From: Bacteroidales bacterium
Lineage (GTDB): Bacteria > Bacteroidota > Bacteroidia > Bacteroidales > Paludibacteraceae
NCBI GenBank assembly: GCA_015061145.1
Contig: SUXD01000001.1
Coordinates: 1 to 64,000 of the forward strand
Length of the DNA: 64,000 nt
Direction of reading: 5' to 3'
In this document: in pieces, positions 42,967-52,800 of the stretch
Numbering within the stretch: the first letter of the stretch is position 1
How the letters are laid out: each line of letters begins with the position of its first letter
The notes under the pieces: model-generated
What the model was told of the DNA's origin: nothing
Seen by the model: only the letters and a program-made list of their open reading frames with translations
Databases searched by the model: none
Translations under genes and position numbers: made by a program

Positions 42967-44205
42967 ATGAAGATAAACAGAGCGGCATTGTCAAACGGCT
43001 TGAGGGTGGTTCATAGCGAGAATACAGCCACTCAAATGGTAACCGTGAACATTACATATAATGTGGGTTCGAAAGACGAGAATCCTAGTCAAACGGGCTT
43101 GGCCCATCTGATAGAACATTTGATGTTTGGCGGTACAGAGCGGGTGCCCGATTATGATAGGATGGTGGAACGGTGCGGTGGCGAAAATAACGCTTGGACA
43201 AATACAGACTTTACTAATTTTTATGCTTGTGTGCCTTGGCAGAATGCCGAAATGGCATTTTTCTTGGAGTCCGACCGTATGCGTGGATTGCGGTATTCGC
43301 AAGAACGTCTTGACAATCAGAAGAGTGTGGTGATAGAAGAGTTCAAACAGCGCAATCTGAATCGTCCTTATGGCGACATCTTAGCTTTGCTGTACGACCT
43401 TGTTTACAAGGTGCATCCCTATCGTTGGCAAACTATTGGAAAGGATGTTTCGCACATCGAAAGTGTTTCGTTGCACGATGTCAAGGATTTTGTATCTCGT
43501 TTCTATATGCCTTCGAATGCTGTATTGTCGGTGGTGGGGAATATTTCCTTTGAGCGCGTGTTGTCGTTGGCTGATAAGTATTTTGCTTCGATTGAAGGTG
43601 GCGTTGCTCCTGTGCGAGCGTTGCCGATGGAGCCGCCGAAAGAGGAATGCCGCAGGCTGGAGGTGCGTCGCAGTGTGCCCAACGATGTTTTGTATATGGC
43701 ATTTCGCATGTGCGGAAGGTTAGGTAAAGATTATTATGTGGCGGATTTGATATCCGATATTCTGGCCAACGGTTCTTCGTCGCGGCTGTTGCAGGTATTG
43801 CACAAAAAAATGAATCTGGCAACCAGAATCGACGCATATCTATCGGGAAGGCTGGACGACGGCATTATGGTTTTTTACGCCTATCCGGCCGAAGGTGTTT
43901 CGTTGTCGGTGCTTGAGGAGGAAATAGAGCGCCAGTTGGAATTGTTGCGCAATGAACCGGTTTCGGAGCGCGAGTTGGCGAAATTGAAAAATAAATTCGA
44001 GTCATCGCGCATGTTCTCGACTCTCGATTGTCTGGATTTGGCCTCTGATTTGTCGTGTTATGAAATGGCGGGCATTGATTATCAAGGCGATTTGGCTGCT
44101 TATTGTGCAGTGACGGCGGATGATGTTATCCGTGTTTCGAGAGAAATATTCCGTCAATCCAACAAGTCGGTTTTATATTATTACAGTGATAAATCGAAAA
44201 CATAG
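42967..44205 (+). CDS. M16-family zinc peptidase
   Basis: A 412-residue inverzincin. The zinc motif HLIEH is at residues 47-51, with the distal ligand glutamate in VVIEEF (about 124-125). A second, inactive-type domain (about 215-410) follows. There is no signal peptide, so it is probably cytoplasmic. Members process or degrade peptides; one-domain-pair forms of about 410 residues are common in Bacteroidota. It ends 10 bases from the convergent xseB gene and shares the hairpin at 44211-44245. Confidence 0.9.
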   Translation: MKINRAALSNGLRVVHSENTATQMVTVNITYNVGSKDENPSQTGLAHLIEHLMFGGTERVPDYDRMVERCGGENNAWTNTDFTNFYACVPWQNAEMAFFLESDRMRGLRYSQERLDNQKSVVIEEFKQRNLNRPYGDILALLYDLVYKVHPYRWQTIGKDVSHIESVSLHDVKDFVSRFYMPSNAVLSVVGNISFERVLSLADKYFASIEGGVAPVRALPMEPPKEECRRLEVRRSVPNDVLYMAFRMCGRLGKDYYVADLISDILANGSSSRLLQVLHKKMNLATRIDAYLSGRLDDGIMVFYAYPAEGVSLSVLEEEIERQLELLRNEPVSERELAKLKNKFESSRMFSTLDCLDLASDLSCYEMAGIDYQGDLAAYCAVTADDVIRVSREIFRQSNKSVLYYYSDKSKT

Positions 44206-44210
44206 GAAAT

Positions 44211-44245
44211 GAAATTCAATCCATCACCCCGATGGATTGAATTTC
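44211..44245. terminator. hairpin between convergent genes, partly inside xseB
   Basis: GAAATTCAATCCATC (44211-44225) is exactly complementary to 44231-44245; the loop is ACCCC. The right arm and loop lie inside the xseB coding sequence and the left arm holds its last codons and stop. It could end both transcripts, though the T-runs are poor on both sides. Confidence 0.7.
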
Positions 44246-44398
44246 TTCCTCAGTCTGATGCAGTATTTCCTCGCATTCCTTGTGTAGTTTCTTAGCTTCG
44301 CTAATTTTCTTGCGAAGTTCATCAAGGTCAGGAGTTTGGTCGTTTTCTATCTCTGCAACGAGTTTTTCTAGTTTTTTCAGTTTTTCAGTATAGCTCAT
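44216..44398 (-). CDS. xseB: exodeoxyribonuclease VII small subunit
   Basis: A 60-residue, fully helical, charged protein (KLKKLEKLVAEIEN, then LDELRKKISEAKKLHKECEEILHQTEEEI) that fits the two-helix XseB fold. XseB binds the XseA large subunit to form an enzyme that degrades single-stranded DNA. No xseA is in the window. It is the last gene of a T9SS-related operon, 15 bases after the PD40 protein. A chance coiled coil of another kind cannot be excluded. Confidence 0.72.
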   Translation of the reverse strand: MSYTEKLKKLEKLVAEIENDQTPDLDELRKKISEAKKLHKECEEILHQTEEEIQSIGVMD

Positions 44399-44413
44399 TT
44401 CTTGTAGTTTTAT

Positions 44414-45745
44414 TTAGAACCGTCTTCCGTACCATATCAGTTGTCCGTTTTTGTACAAGTAATAAATTTGGTCGTTGTCAAATTCGCGTTTTTCTCTGAA
44501 GAATGCGAAACGGTTTCCGTTTTTGTCGAGCACACCAACGAACGGCTTGTCGCTGAGCAGTTCTTCGGGCAGACAATGCTTAGCCACCACCTCGTCGCGT
44601 TTCAGCAGCGCAGCCTCTACGTCGTTGTACACGGTATCAATAATGAATTTATAGACTTTTATGCCATCCACTTCAATCATATCCATGCGTATGTTCTCGT
44701 CAGTTACACACGGGAATTTGCGCTTAAAGTCAGTCAGACTGGTGATATATCTGAATGCGCCGAGTTGAACTTCGCCTCTGAAAGGCAGCAGTCCGTTCTC
44801 GTCGAGCAGTTTCATCAGCGTGTCGTTTGCGAAAGTCTCGATAGGCATGATTTCTGCGATAGGAATCGTGTCAGGGTCTTCATACGTGATGGTTGTTTTC
44901 TTTATTTGGTAAATGTCTAGTCCGCCTTTGCCGCCATCGCGGTCGGAAGCAAAAAATGCGAGCGTGTCGGCATATTTTCGATAGTCCCTGTCGTTGGCTG
45001 GTGTGTTCACAATAGTGTCAGTCAGCAGCTGGGGCTGTTCGAATCTGTTGCCAGCAAGTGTGGCGTAATAAATATCGTATCCACCATACCCGCCTGATCT
45101 GTCGGATGCAAAAAACAAAGTGTTGTCTGTGAAAAACAGGTCGTTTTCATCGGCTTCGGAGTTTAATATATCAACGGGCACGGCTTTGCCGTTCTCTAAC
45201 AAATAAATGTCGTAGTTGCCCGATTTGTTTGATACAAAATAAATGCTTCCGTTGACATCGGCAATGGCGCATTCGTCGTAACTGTCAGTGCATACCTCTT
45301 TTACCTTTTTGATTTTTGTGGCTTTCCATGGTTTCTCGGCATCTTCGATGCGTGATGCTCGGTAAATCTCACCGTTGTTAAGCCAGTAGGCTCTATAGAA
45401 ATAAAGGTAAAGGTTTGATACGCCCACCAGCGCTGTGTTGTTGTCGCTGTTCCATTTGTAACCGTTGTTTTGTGCGGGAGTCCATTCGTATTCTTGGGCT
45501 TCGTTTTTTTTCAGCACAGAGAAGTACACTTTTTCAGTGTTTTGCAAGGAAGCTCCTTCCAATTTACTGTTGCGGTTGGAGGTGAACATCAGTGCGCTGT
45601 CGAGCATAAAAGGCAGGTAGTCGTCTTGTGCGCTATTGATGCTCATGTTGGAATACACGATGGTGTCTGCCTCGTATGCCGTGAGCGTATGAGTGCAGAG
45701 AATCGCTATTAATGCGGTTAGTATGTTTCTTTTTGAAAAAGTCAT
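44414..45745 (-). CDS. PD40-repeat envelope protein with SPOR-like C-terminus
   Basis: A 443-residue secreted protein with signal peptide (MTFSKRNILTALIAILCTHTLTA). A PD40/WD40-like propeller follows; the motifs SNKSGNYDIYLL, ASDRSGGYGGYDIYYA and ASDRDGGKGGLDIYQI are its blades. The C-terminal region (RGEVQLGAFRYITSLTDFKRKF) looks like a SPOR domain. The layout recalls PorE without its OmpA part. It sits 8 bases after the porP gene, so it probably works with the T9SS or its substrate encoded upstream. Function unproven. Confidence 0.72.
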   Translation of the reverse strand: MTFSKRNILTALIAILCTHTLTAYEADTIVYSNMSINSAQDDYLPFMLDSALMFTSNRNSKLEGASLQNTEKVYFSVLKKNEAQEYEWTPAQNNGYKWNSDNNTALVGVSNLYLYFYRAYWLNNGEIYRASRIEDAEKPWKATKIKKVKEVCTDSYDECAIADVNGSIYFVSNKSGNYDIYLLENGKAVPVDILNSEADENDLFFTDNTLFFASDRSGGYGGYDIYYATLAGNRFEQPQLLTDTIVNTPANDRDYRKYADTLAFFASDRDGGKGGLDIYQIKKTTITYEDPDTIPIAEIMPIETFANDTLMKLLDENGLLPFRGEVQLGAFRYITSLTDFKRKFPCVTDENIRMDMIEVDGIKVYKFIIDTVYNDVEAALLKRDEVVAKHCLPEELLSDKPFVGVLDKNGNRFAFFREKREFDNDQIYYLYKNGQLIWYGRRF

Positions 45746-45753
45746 ATCCCTTT

Positions 45754-46692
45754 TTATTCAGTCTTTGCTTTTCTTGAGGCTTTTGATGTTTCAAACTCTA
45801 CGCGCAGGAATATTTCGTGTCGCGGCATGGTGTTTGTCAGGTTTTTCAGGTCGCCAGTGGAGAATCCGCCGGCATAACCGATGGTGAAACGTTGAATGTA
45901 GAAACCTGCGAGCAATTTTGCCATGTCGTTAGAATAGCCGCTTCCCAACCAGAACATCTTTTTCAGGATAAAGCGTGCAGAGAGGTCGTAGGATACGGCA
46001 GAAAACGAATATTTCTCCTGTGGAATATATGTTTGTGCCACACCGGAGAGCTCTATTTTGAAGTCGCCTTGATGAATATCGAAAGTGTACATGCCGCAAA
46101 GGCTTGCCAAACGCGCAGAACGGTTGACGAACAAGTTTTCTTCCATCAGCCAGTTTGTCCGTTGCGAGAGGAGGTTGTACATGGCTAATCCTACATAGTA
46201 TTTGTTTGTCTGATAGATGCTTACACCAAAATTCATATCGAACCACGAACCAGCGTCGGAAGCGGCGGTGAGTATCGGATCGTCCGGATGTTGCGGATTC
46301 ATCAGCCCTTTGTCCAAGGCCATTTGGTTGTAAGTGGCTGACAGACCAAACGAGAGTCGCGAGCTGCGTGCAATTTGCACTTTGTACACGAATGTAGCTT
46401 CTGCTGTCAGATTTTTCAACACTCCCGCATTGTCGGCGCAGAATCGGAATCCTGCTCCCATCGTGTTGTTAGCAAATGGTGAGGCTCCCATCAGCGAAAT
46501 TACTTTCGGACTGTTGGTGGCCGACATATAGTTGCGGTAATAGTTTACGCTGATTTCACCTATGTCGTTAGTGGAGGCTCCAGCCGGGTTATACACATAT
46601 TGCCCCATAGGGTTGCCCCATATTTTTTGTGCGTTCAATAATCCTAACGAACAAAAGAAAGATATAAATACGATTGAAATTACTTTTTTCAT
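45754..46692 (-). CDS. PorP/SprF-family T9SS membrane protein
   Basis: A 312-residue outer-membrane beta-barrel. Signal peptide (MKKVISIVFISFFCSLGLLNAQ), then the family start in which a YVYNPAGAST segment appears early, a line of amphipathic strands, and GSGYSNDMAKLLAGFYIQRFTIGYAGGFSTGDL near the end. In flavobacteria and relatives each PorP/SprF paralogue is paired with one type B (CHU_C) substrate and helps anchor it. The partner here is the 940-residue gene 17 bases upstream. No symbol is given because paralogues exist. Confidence 0.88.
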   Translation of the reverse strand: MKKVISIVFISFFCSLGLLNAQKIWGNPMGQYVYNPAGASTNDIGEISVNYYRNYMSATNSPKVISLMGASPFANNTMGAGFRFCADNAGVLKNLTAEATFVYKVQIARSSRLSFGLSATYNQMALDKGLMNPQHPDDPILTAASDAGSWFDMNFGVSIYQTNKYYVGLAMYNLLSQRTNWLMEENLFVNRSARLASLCGMYTFDIHQGDFKIELSGVAQTYIPQEKYSFSAVSYDLSARFILKKMFWLGSGYSNDMAKLLAGFYIQRFTIGYAGGFSTGDLKNLTNTMPRHEIFLRVEFETSKASRKAKTE

Positions 46693-46709
46693 GACGGTGC
46701 TCCTTTCTT

Positions 46710-49532
46710 TTATTTTTCGTAAATAACAGTTATGCTTTCTCCAATTTTCGCAAGGTCAGCTCCGTCTTTCATCAGTCGGATGAATACGGTGTATACCGAT
46801 GCTGAACCGGTAGGAGGCGTATTGGTGTCTTCTCTCGGGTCCCATATAGGCGACTGCTCGGTAAGTGTAGCCACCAGTCGTCCGTTTTCGTTGAATACTT
46901 TGGCTTCCATCTCTGATGCGACACACAGGTCGGTCAGGTCCAGATAGTCGTTGTATCCGTCGTCGTTCGGGGTCACTATGTTGTAGATGCAATTCTGCTT
47001 TTCGGCATATACGGTGATAGAGTCTTGGGTGGTGCATCCGTTGCCGTCAATTACCTCCACCTTGTATAATCCAGGTGTCAATCCGCTGATGATTTGCGTG
47101 CTGTCACCGTTCGACCATTTGTAAGTGATAGGGGCAATGCTATTTTCAATGTCGTAGATGGCGATTTCTCCATCAGGCACATAAGGACATTTTACGTTGC
47201 GTACCGAACCGAAATTGATACGGATTGGCGTGTTGGTTCGAATGATGGTTGTCGAGTCTTCGGCAACGCATCCGTCAGCGTCGGTCACTTTTATCTTGTA
47301 TTCGCCTACGCCTAAAGCATAAATGCTTTCTGTCGTTTCTCCGTTCGACCATTCGTAGGTGTAAGGCTGTGTTCCGCCAGTTACCTTGCCCATGATTATT
47401 TCTCCGTTTTCAACTGTACAGACCACATCCTTCTTCGATGCGATGTAAATGTTGATAGGTATTACGGCGTCGATATTCTTCACTTCTACGGAATCGGTTG
47501 CCACACAGCCGTTTGCGTCTTTTACAGTCACTTTGTAAATGTCGGCAAAAAGAGAGTAGATATCTTTAGTGTCTTCGCCGTTCGACCATGTGTAGCTTAA
47601 TGGATATTCGGCGTCGGTAACGGCTGCAATTCTTACAAAACCATTGTTGTTGGTGCAGATGGCATGGTGAATCTCTCCGAATTCAATCTTCATGTTTTCG
47701 TTCAGTTCTTTCGCATTGATGCGCACAGTGTCGGTGACAGTGCAGTTTTGTGCGTCAGTCACTTTGATGTAGTACAAACCTTCCGACAATTTGCTGACGG
47801 CGGTAGTGTCCACGGCAATGGTGTCGGCTGTAGGCGAATTGAGTGTCCACAGCAGTTTCGTGTTTCCTTGTGCGCCATCGATGCGCGATATGCTGATGGC
47901 ACCGCTGTTCGATTCGCAAAGCGCATCCTTGATGGTGCCGTAGTTCACGCGAATAGGCTCGTCAGGCTCTGATATATAGACCGATTGAACGTATTTGCAC
48001 TTCGATTTGCTGTCGATGGTGACTGCGGTTGCTGTGGCAGTTGATTTTGTGTCGTCAGGGTCGATATTGTAGGCTGTTACCGTGTATTTTCCCGAAGGCA
48101 GGTTCGACAATGACATTTCAAAGCCTTTCTCGGTAAGCGAAGTGCCCACAGCAGCCGTTCCTGCTCTTGTGTTGCTGTTTGTGCCGAAACAGTTGGCCGG
48201 TCCCGTCACTCTCCAGAGGTATTTGTCATAGCTGCCGGAAATGGCGAATGTGAGCGCGCCTTTATTACCTTTGTAGCAGGCGTTGTTGGTGGTGGCAAAG
48301 TTCAACGATCCGGGAGTGGATGGTGCATCTACATACCAGCGGTGACGGAATCCTTTCCCGTCGGCAGTGACGATGCGCAGTGTGTGTGTGCCTTGATAGA
48401 AGTCTTGCGACAAAGCCACAAGGTTGGCCAGTTCCAAATCCACCATTTTCATGACAGTGTCGTACTCGAATATGATGGTGTAGTCTTCCAACGTGTCGAT
48501 TGCAATAGTGTCAATATGGTCTATCACTTCTTGTTGTCCCATTGTGATTTTCTCCACATAGAAGTTGCTGCCGGTTTTGATTCCGTCTATCGGAATCTCC
48601 GTTTCGCCGTCGAAATAGCGGGTGGAGTCTTTTGTGTCGCGCATATATCCAACGAGCGTTTTGAAAGGTTCGTCGTCAAAGTAGATTTCAATCGGGAATT
48701 GCACTGTCCGCATCACGGCAGTGTCGATGTCCACTTTCATCGTGGCGTCTTTGGCGTGGAAGCAGCTGAACGAGTCGATATTCATCTTCACCTCCAGACT
48801 CGAGTTGTCGGCAACAAGGATGGTGTCGTGGCGTTCGCAGCCTTTTATGTCAGTCGTTTTTAGGAAATAGGTGCCAGGTGCCAGGTTTTTGAAAAAGGGC
48901 AGCCTTTGAGCGTTTTCTGACTTGTTCATCACACTGTCGGTGAGCATGTAGCTGTATTCGCCAGTGCCGCCTGAGGTGGCTATGCGTATGGCGCCGTTGT
49001 TGGCGTCGTTCCATAGCGTGTTTTCAGTAATGTCGAAATTGTTGATGATGGGTGCGGCGTCGTTCAGCGTGTAATTGAATGTTGTGTCGTGTTCCACCGT
49101 GTAGGTAGAGTCATACAGCACAGGAATTTCGTTTGTAATGTAATAAACAGTATCTTTCAGCAGGATAGTGTCTTTCATACTGCCAGGCTGTTCGTAGTCG
49201 GCTATCTGAACAGTGTCTGCCACCAAAGCTTTTACTGTGTCAGTCTTTTCTGTAATCGAATCGAATCGTTCTGTCACTTCTTCTTGGCAGATGATTCTTA
49301 CGGAGTAATCGCCGGCCGTCAGTCCATTGACGGTGGCGGTAGTGTCGCCCGTACTCCATTTGTATTCGGGTGTGCTTTTGCAAAAATTTGCCGTGACGGT
49401 AAGTTGTCCGTCTCCAGCTCCCGGACAGGTGATGCTGTAAGTTTCAATGATTTGCGCATTAGCGAAGAATGAAAAAAACAACAGACAGGATGCTGTCAGA
49501 AGCTTTTTGTAAACAGTAGAAATTTTACTCAT
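46710..49532 (-). CDS. large T9SS type B substrate with SprB-like repeats
   Basis: A 940-residue secreted protein. Signal peptide (MSKISTVYKKLLTASCLLFFSFFANA) followed by SprB-type repeats, most clear at YKWSTGDTTATVNGLTAGDYS near the start and three consecutive copies (YTWSNGEDT, YEWSNGETT, YKWSNGDST, each ending YKVxVxDxxGCxxxDS). The end is a CHU_C type B sorting domain (IVTPNDDGYNDYLDL, then AKVFNENGRLVATL). Such proteins are adhesins carried by the T9SS. ATG at 49532 starts the signal peptide; the longer frame from 49613 lacks one. First gene of the four-gene operon with PorP/SprF. Confidence 0.85.
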   Translation of the reverse strand: MSKISTVYKKLLTASCLLFFSFFANAQIIETYSITCPGAGDGQLTVTANFCKSTPEYKWSTGDTTATVNGLTAGDYSVRIICQEEVTERFDSITEKTDTVKALVADTVQIADYEQPGSMKDTILLKDTVYYITNEIPVLYDSTYTVEHDTTFNYTLNDAAPIINNFDITENTLWNDANNGAIRIATSGGTGEYSYMLTDSVMNKSENAQRLPFFKNLAPGTYFLKTTDIKGCERHDTILVADNSSLEVKMNIDSFSCFHAKDATMKVDIDTAVMRTVQFPIEIYFDDEPFKTLVGYMRDTKDSTRYFDGETEIPIDGIKTGSNFYVEKITMGQQEVIDHIDTIAIDTLEDYTIIFEYDTVMKMVDLELANLVALSQDFYQGTHTLRIVTADGKGFRHRWYVDAPSTPGSLNFATTNNACYKGNKGALTFAISGSYDKYLWRVTGPANCFGTNSNTRAGTAAVGTSLTEKGFEMSLSNLPSGKYTVTAYNIDPDDTKSTATATAVTIDSKSKCKYVQSVYISEPDEPIRVNYGTIKDALCESNSGAISISRIDGAQGNTKLLWTLNSPTADTIAVDTTAVSKLSEGLYYIKVTDAQNCTVTDTVRINAKELNENMKIEFGEIHHAICTNNNGFVRIAAVTDAEYPLSYTWSNGEDTKDIYSLFADIYKVTVKDANGCVATDSVEVKNIDAVIPINIYIASKKDVVCTVENGEIIMGKVTGGTQPYTYEWSNGETTESIYALGVGEYKIKVTDADGCVAEDSTTIIRTNTPIRINFGSVRNVKCPYVPDGEIAIYDIENSIAPITYKWSNGDSTQIISGLTPGLYKVEVIDGNGCTTQDSITVYAEKQNCIYNIVTPNDDGYNDYLDLTDLCVASEMEAKVFNENGRLVATLTEQSPIWDPREDTNTPPTGSASVYTVFIRLMKDGADLAKIGESITVIYEK

Positions 49533-49748
49533 AATATGTGGGGATAAAAAGGTTTCACAAAAGGAAAATCTGCAATATTTCATAAAATTATTGCTTTTTA
49601 TTTGAAAATGCAACTGAATGGCACTTTTTTTCGTATTTATCCATAAAAAAAGTCCATAATGATGGGGGACTGGGGCATGTTCGGAGGCAGATGGTGATTT
49701 TCTCTGATGATTTTCGGTCGAAATGTCATAAGTAAAAATTAAATTTTG

Positions 49749-49756
49749 TATCTTTG
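49749..49756 (+). promoter_or_regulatory. -7 promoter element of nifJ
   Basis: TATCTTTG on the plus strand, 49 bases before the nifJ ATG. Confidence 0.65.
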
Positions 49757-49805
49757 AAAGATTTTACTAAAAAAATAGAGAATCTTACATTTAATAATTA
49801 CAAAA

Positions 49806-52800
49806 ATGGCAAAAGAAAAGAAATTTATCACTTGTGATGGAAATCAAGCGGCTGCCCATATCTCGTATATGTTTTCGGAAGTCGCTGCCATTTATCCTAT
49901 CACACCGTCGTCAACAATGGCAGAGTATGTTGACGAGTGGTCGGCCGCTGGTCGTAAAAACATTTTCGGTGAAACAGTTTTGGTGCAGGAAATGCAGTCC
50001 GAAGGTGGTGCGGCAGGTGCGGTTCACGGTTCGTTGCAGGCCGGTGCGCTTACAACTACCTACACTGCGTCGCAAGGTTTGCTGCTCATGATTCCTAACA
50101 TGTACAAGATTGCGGGTGAACTGCTTCCTTGTGTATTTCATGTTTCAGCTCGTACGTTGGCTTCACACGCATTGTGTATCTTTGGCGACCATCAGGATGT
50201 GATGGCTTGCCGCCAGACTGGTTTCGCCATGCTTTGCGAAGGCTCGGTGCAGGAAGTGATGGACTTGGCTGGTGTCGCTCATTTGGCTACCATCAAGTCT
50301 CGTGTTCCGTTCATCAATTTCTTCGACGGTTTCCGTACATCTCACGAGATACAGAAAATCGAGATGCTCGAAAACGAAGACCTCGCAGGACTTATCGACC
50401 AGAAAGCTTTGGCCGAATTCCGTGCAAGAGCTTTGAATCCTAACAATCCTGTGGCACGTGGTATGGCAGAAAACCCTGATCATTTCTTCCAGCATCGTGA
50501 GGCTTGCAATCCTTATTATAATAATGTACCCGAAATTGTAGAAGAGTACATGAAGGAAATTTCGGCTATCACTGGCCGCAAATACGGATTGTTCGATTAT
50601 TACGGAGCTGCAGACGCCGATCGCGTCATCGTGGCTATGGGCTCTGTTACCGAGGCTATTCGCGAAACAATTGACTACCTGACAGCCAAAGGCGAGAAAG
50701 TCGGATTGATTTCTGTTCATTTGTATCGTCCGTTCTCGGCTAAACATTTCTTGTCGGTATTGCCTAAAACCGCTAAACGCGTCGCTGTACTCGACCGTAC
50801 CAAAGAGCCAGGCGCAACAGGCGAACCTTTGTACCTGGATGTGAAGGATGTACTTTTCGGAAAAGAAAATGCTCCGTTGGTTGTAGGCGGCCGCTATGGA
50901 TTGGGATCGAAAGACACTACTCCTGCACAGATTTTGGCTGTTTACGAAAACCTTTCGCTCAAAGAACCGAAAAATCTTTTCACTATCGGAATTGTGGATG
51001 ATGTGACATTCACTTCGCTTCCTAAGAAAGAAGAGATTGCAGTGGGCGGCGACGGTATGTTCGAGGCTAAATTCTATGGTCTGGGTGCTGATGGTACTGT
51101 TGGTGCCAATAAGAACTCAGTGAAAATCATTGGCGACAATACCAACAAACACTGCCAGGCTTATTTCTCTTACGACTCTAAGAAATCTGGTGGTTTCACT
51201 TGTTCACACTTGCGTTTCGGTGATACGCCTATCCGCTCTACATATTTGGTGAATACGCCTAACTTCGTGGCTTGCCATGTTCAGGCTTATTTGCGTATGT
51301 ATGACGTGACTCGCGGTTTGCGTCAAAACGGAACTTTCTTGCTCAACACCATCTGGAACGCAGATGAGCTGGCTAAGAACTTGCCGAATAATGTAAAACG
51401 CTATTTCGCACAGAAAAATATCAAGGTTTATTACATCAACGCTACCAAAATAGCGCAAGAAATTGGTTTGGGCAACCGTACCAACACCATTCTTCAATCA
51501 GCTTTCTTCCGCATCACAGGGGTTATTCCTGTTGATTTGGCTATCGAACAGATGAAGAAATTCATTGTGAAGTCATACGGAAAGAAAGGTGAGGATGTGG
51601 TGAACAAAAACTACGCTGCCGTTGACCGTGGAGGTGAATACGCTGAATTGAAAGTTGATCCCGCTTGGGCAAATCTTGCCGACGACGCAACAGTTGCCAA
51701 CAACGATCCTGCTTTCATCAACGAAGTTGTTCGTCCTATCAATGCGCAAGATGGCGATTTGCTCCCTGTTTCAGCATTCAAAGGCATCGAAGACGGTACA
51801 TGGCAACAGGGCACCGCAAAATATGAAAAACGCGGTGTAGCGGCGTTTGTTCCGGCATGGAATGCTGCTAACTGTATTCAGTGTAACAAATGTGCTTATG
51901 TTTGTCCTCACGCTGCTATCCGTCCGTTTGTGCTCGATGCCGACGAACAGAAAGGCGCTCAGTTTGAGACAATCAAGGCTGTAGGACGCACATTCGAAGG
52001 CATGACATTCCGCATGCAGGTAGATGTAATGGACTGCTTGGGTTGCGGCAACTGTGCCGATGTTTGTCCTGGCAATCCGAAAGCTGGCGGAAAAGCGCTC
52101 ACCATGGTTCCGCTCGAAGGCGAACTCAAAGAGGCTGCCAACTGGGATTACTGCGTAAACAATGTGAAATCTAAACAAGATTTGGTTGACATCAAATCGA
52201 ATGTGAAAAATTCACAGTTCGCAACTCCGTTGTTCGAATTCTCAGGCGCTTGCTCTGGTTGCGGCGAAACTCCTTATGTGAAACTTATTTCGCAACTCTT
52301 CGGCGACCGCGAGATGGTGGCTAATGCTACTGGCTGCTCGTCTATCTATTCTGGTTCAGTGCCTTCTACTCCTTACACAACCAACGAAAAAGGTCAAGGT
52401 CCTGCTTGGGCAAACTCGTTGTTCGAGGACTTCTGTGAGTTCGGTCTGGGTATGGAATTGGCGAACAAGAAAATGCGCGCTCGTCTTGTTGAATTGATGA
52501 CAAAAGGTCAGTCTTGCGACTGCTGCTCAGACGAGTTGAAAGCATTGTTCGCTGAATGGCTTGAGAATAAAGACAATGCCGACAAGACAAAAGAATTAGC
52601 CGAGAAGATTATTCCTGCTGTTAACGCTTGCAGCTGCGATATCTGCAAAGGTATCAGCGAATTGAGCCACTTCATTGTGAAACGCTCGCAATGGATTATC
52701 GGTGGCGACGGCGCTTCTTACGATATCGGTTACGGCGGTCTCGACCACGTTATCGCTTCTGGCGAGAATGTAAACATCCTTGTACTGGATACTGAGGTTT

